DNA of 61,969 nucleotides from positions 1-61,969 of the forward strand of contig JAKFYD010000016.1 of NCBI GenBank assembly GCA_021731025.1, read 5' to 3'. The translations under genes and the position numbers were made by a program. This DNA comes from Pseudobdellovibrionaceae bacterium. GTDB lineage: Bacteria > Bdellovibrionota > Bdellovibrionia > Bdellovibrionales > Bdellovibrionaceae. Every line of letters starts with the position of its first letter. The first letter of the stretch is position 1. This document shows, one piece after another, positions 61,902 through 61,969 of this stretch. A model generated the notes under the pieces. That model saw only the letters and a program-made list of their open reading frames with translations. It was not told the origin of the DNA and did not search any database.

Positions 61902-61969
61902 ATCACTGCAAATACAGCTCAAATTAAAAAGCATTTAGACAATTCATTGATGCTGGTCACTTCTTTAAA
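61831..61969. repeat. Perfect 68-base inverted repeat at the window end
   Basis: Bases 61831-61898 are the exact reverse complement of 61902-61969, with a CCC spacer (61899-61901). Both arms are fumC sequence. Identical coding arms and the sequence end at the palindrome point to a fold-back assembly artefact or a hairpin chimaera rather than biology. Confidence 0.85.

Noticed and set aside
61902-61934. Start codon for fumC at 61934
   Set aside because: It falls in the mirrored arm of the fold-back and is not genuine upstream sequence.
1-61969. CRISPR array
   Set aside because: No regularly spaced repeat-spacer series was seen; the palindromes near 2.7-6.9 kb are four widely spaced copies.

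Overview
The window looks like chromosome of a Bdellovibrionota-type predatory or delta-like Gram-negative bacterium (inference). The pointers are a TIGR02147/DUF4423 regulator, many Sec-exported and lipobox proteins, secreted HELLGL-type proteins, a SWIB protein with an H1-like basic tail, and a moderately AT-rich genome with short intergenic gaps. No rRNA, tRNA or CRISPR array was recognised. The last 139 bases form a near-perfect fold-back inside a truncated fumarase gene, which looks like an assembly or contig end.

About 1-28.3 kb is accessory DNA, probably one or two integrated elements. Its left part (1-2.9 kb) holds unknown genes and a two-gene pair of NucS-like nuclease plus membrane protein. 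From 2.85 to 8.15 kb there is a tyrosine integrase, an orphan C5 DNA methyltransferase, HTH and replication-initiator-like proteins, and two small genes with twin structured leaders. A 16-bp palindrome, GTTTCGC-NN-GCGAAAC, occurs four times here. From 17.8 down to 8.2 kb, on the minus strand, runs a tight five-gene cassette: excisionase-like HTH, DUF499 ATPase, DUF3780, DUF1156 methyltransferase and a PLD+SNF2 helicase. This is a predicted anti-phage system. From 22.4 to 18.0 kb lies an XRE repressor followed by five coupled genes for lipoproteins, exported or membrane proteins. From 22.5 to 28.1 kb come small paralogous proteins, a promoter plus structured-RNA candidate, a VirE/SF3-type helicase, a second tyrosine recombinase and two more minus-strand genes. 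A truncated HEPN/MNT toxin-antitoxin remnant at 28.29-28.74 kb marks a likely right edge.

From 28.7 kb on, the genes look like ordinary chromosome. They include TerC and HtpX; NhaR; a CsoR-CopA copper-efflux pair; a PadR-DUF1700-DUF4097 operon whose DUF1700 gene has an in-frame amber stop; tandem secreted paralogues; a TIGR02147 regulator; two flavoproteins, one with a Rieske tail; and CsbD and DUF4142 stress proteins. A cupredoxin and a periplasmic HMA protein follow, then oligoribonuclease, NfeD plus slipin, the MetAP-AhcY operon, a SWIB/H1-like protein divergent from a J-domain protein, EttA, BolA, a ParA-type ATPase with its partner, UvrD/PcrA helicase and fumC.

Functionally, the accessory half combines mobility (two recombinases, a primase-helicase, repressors), defence (methyltransferases, helicase and ATPase cassette, nuclease pair) and surface cargo. 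The chromosomal half mixes copper handling (CsoR, CopA, cupredoxin, HMA), envelope quality control (HtpX, NfeD/slipin, DUF4097) and RNA, DNA and methyl-cycle housekeeping. All identifications are by eye from motifs; no database search was run.
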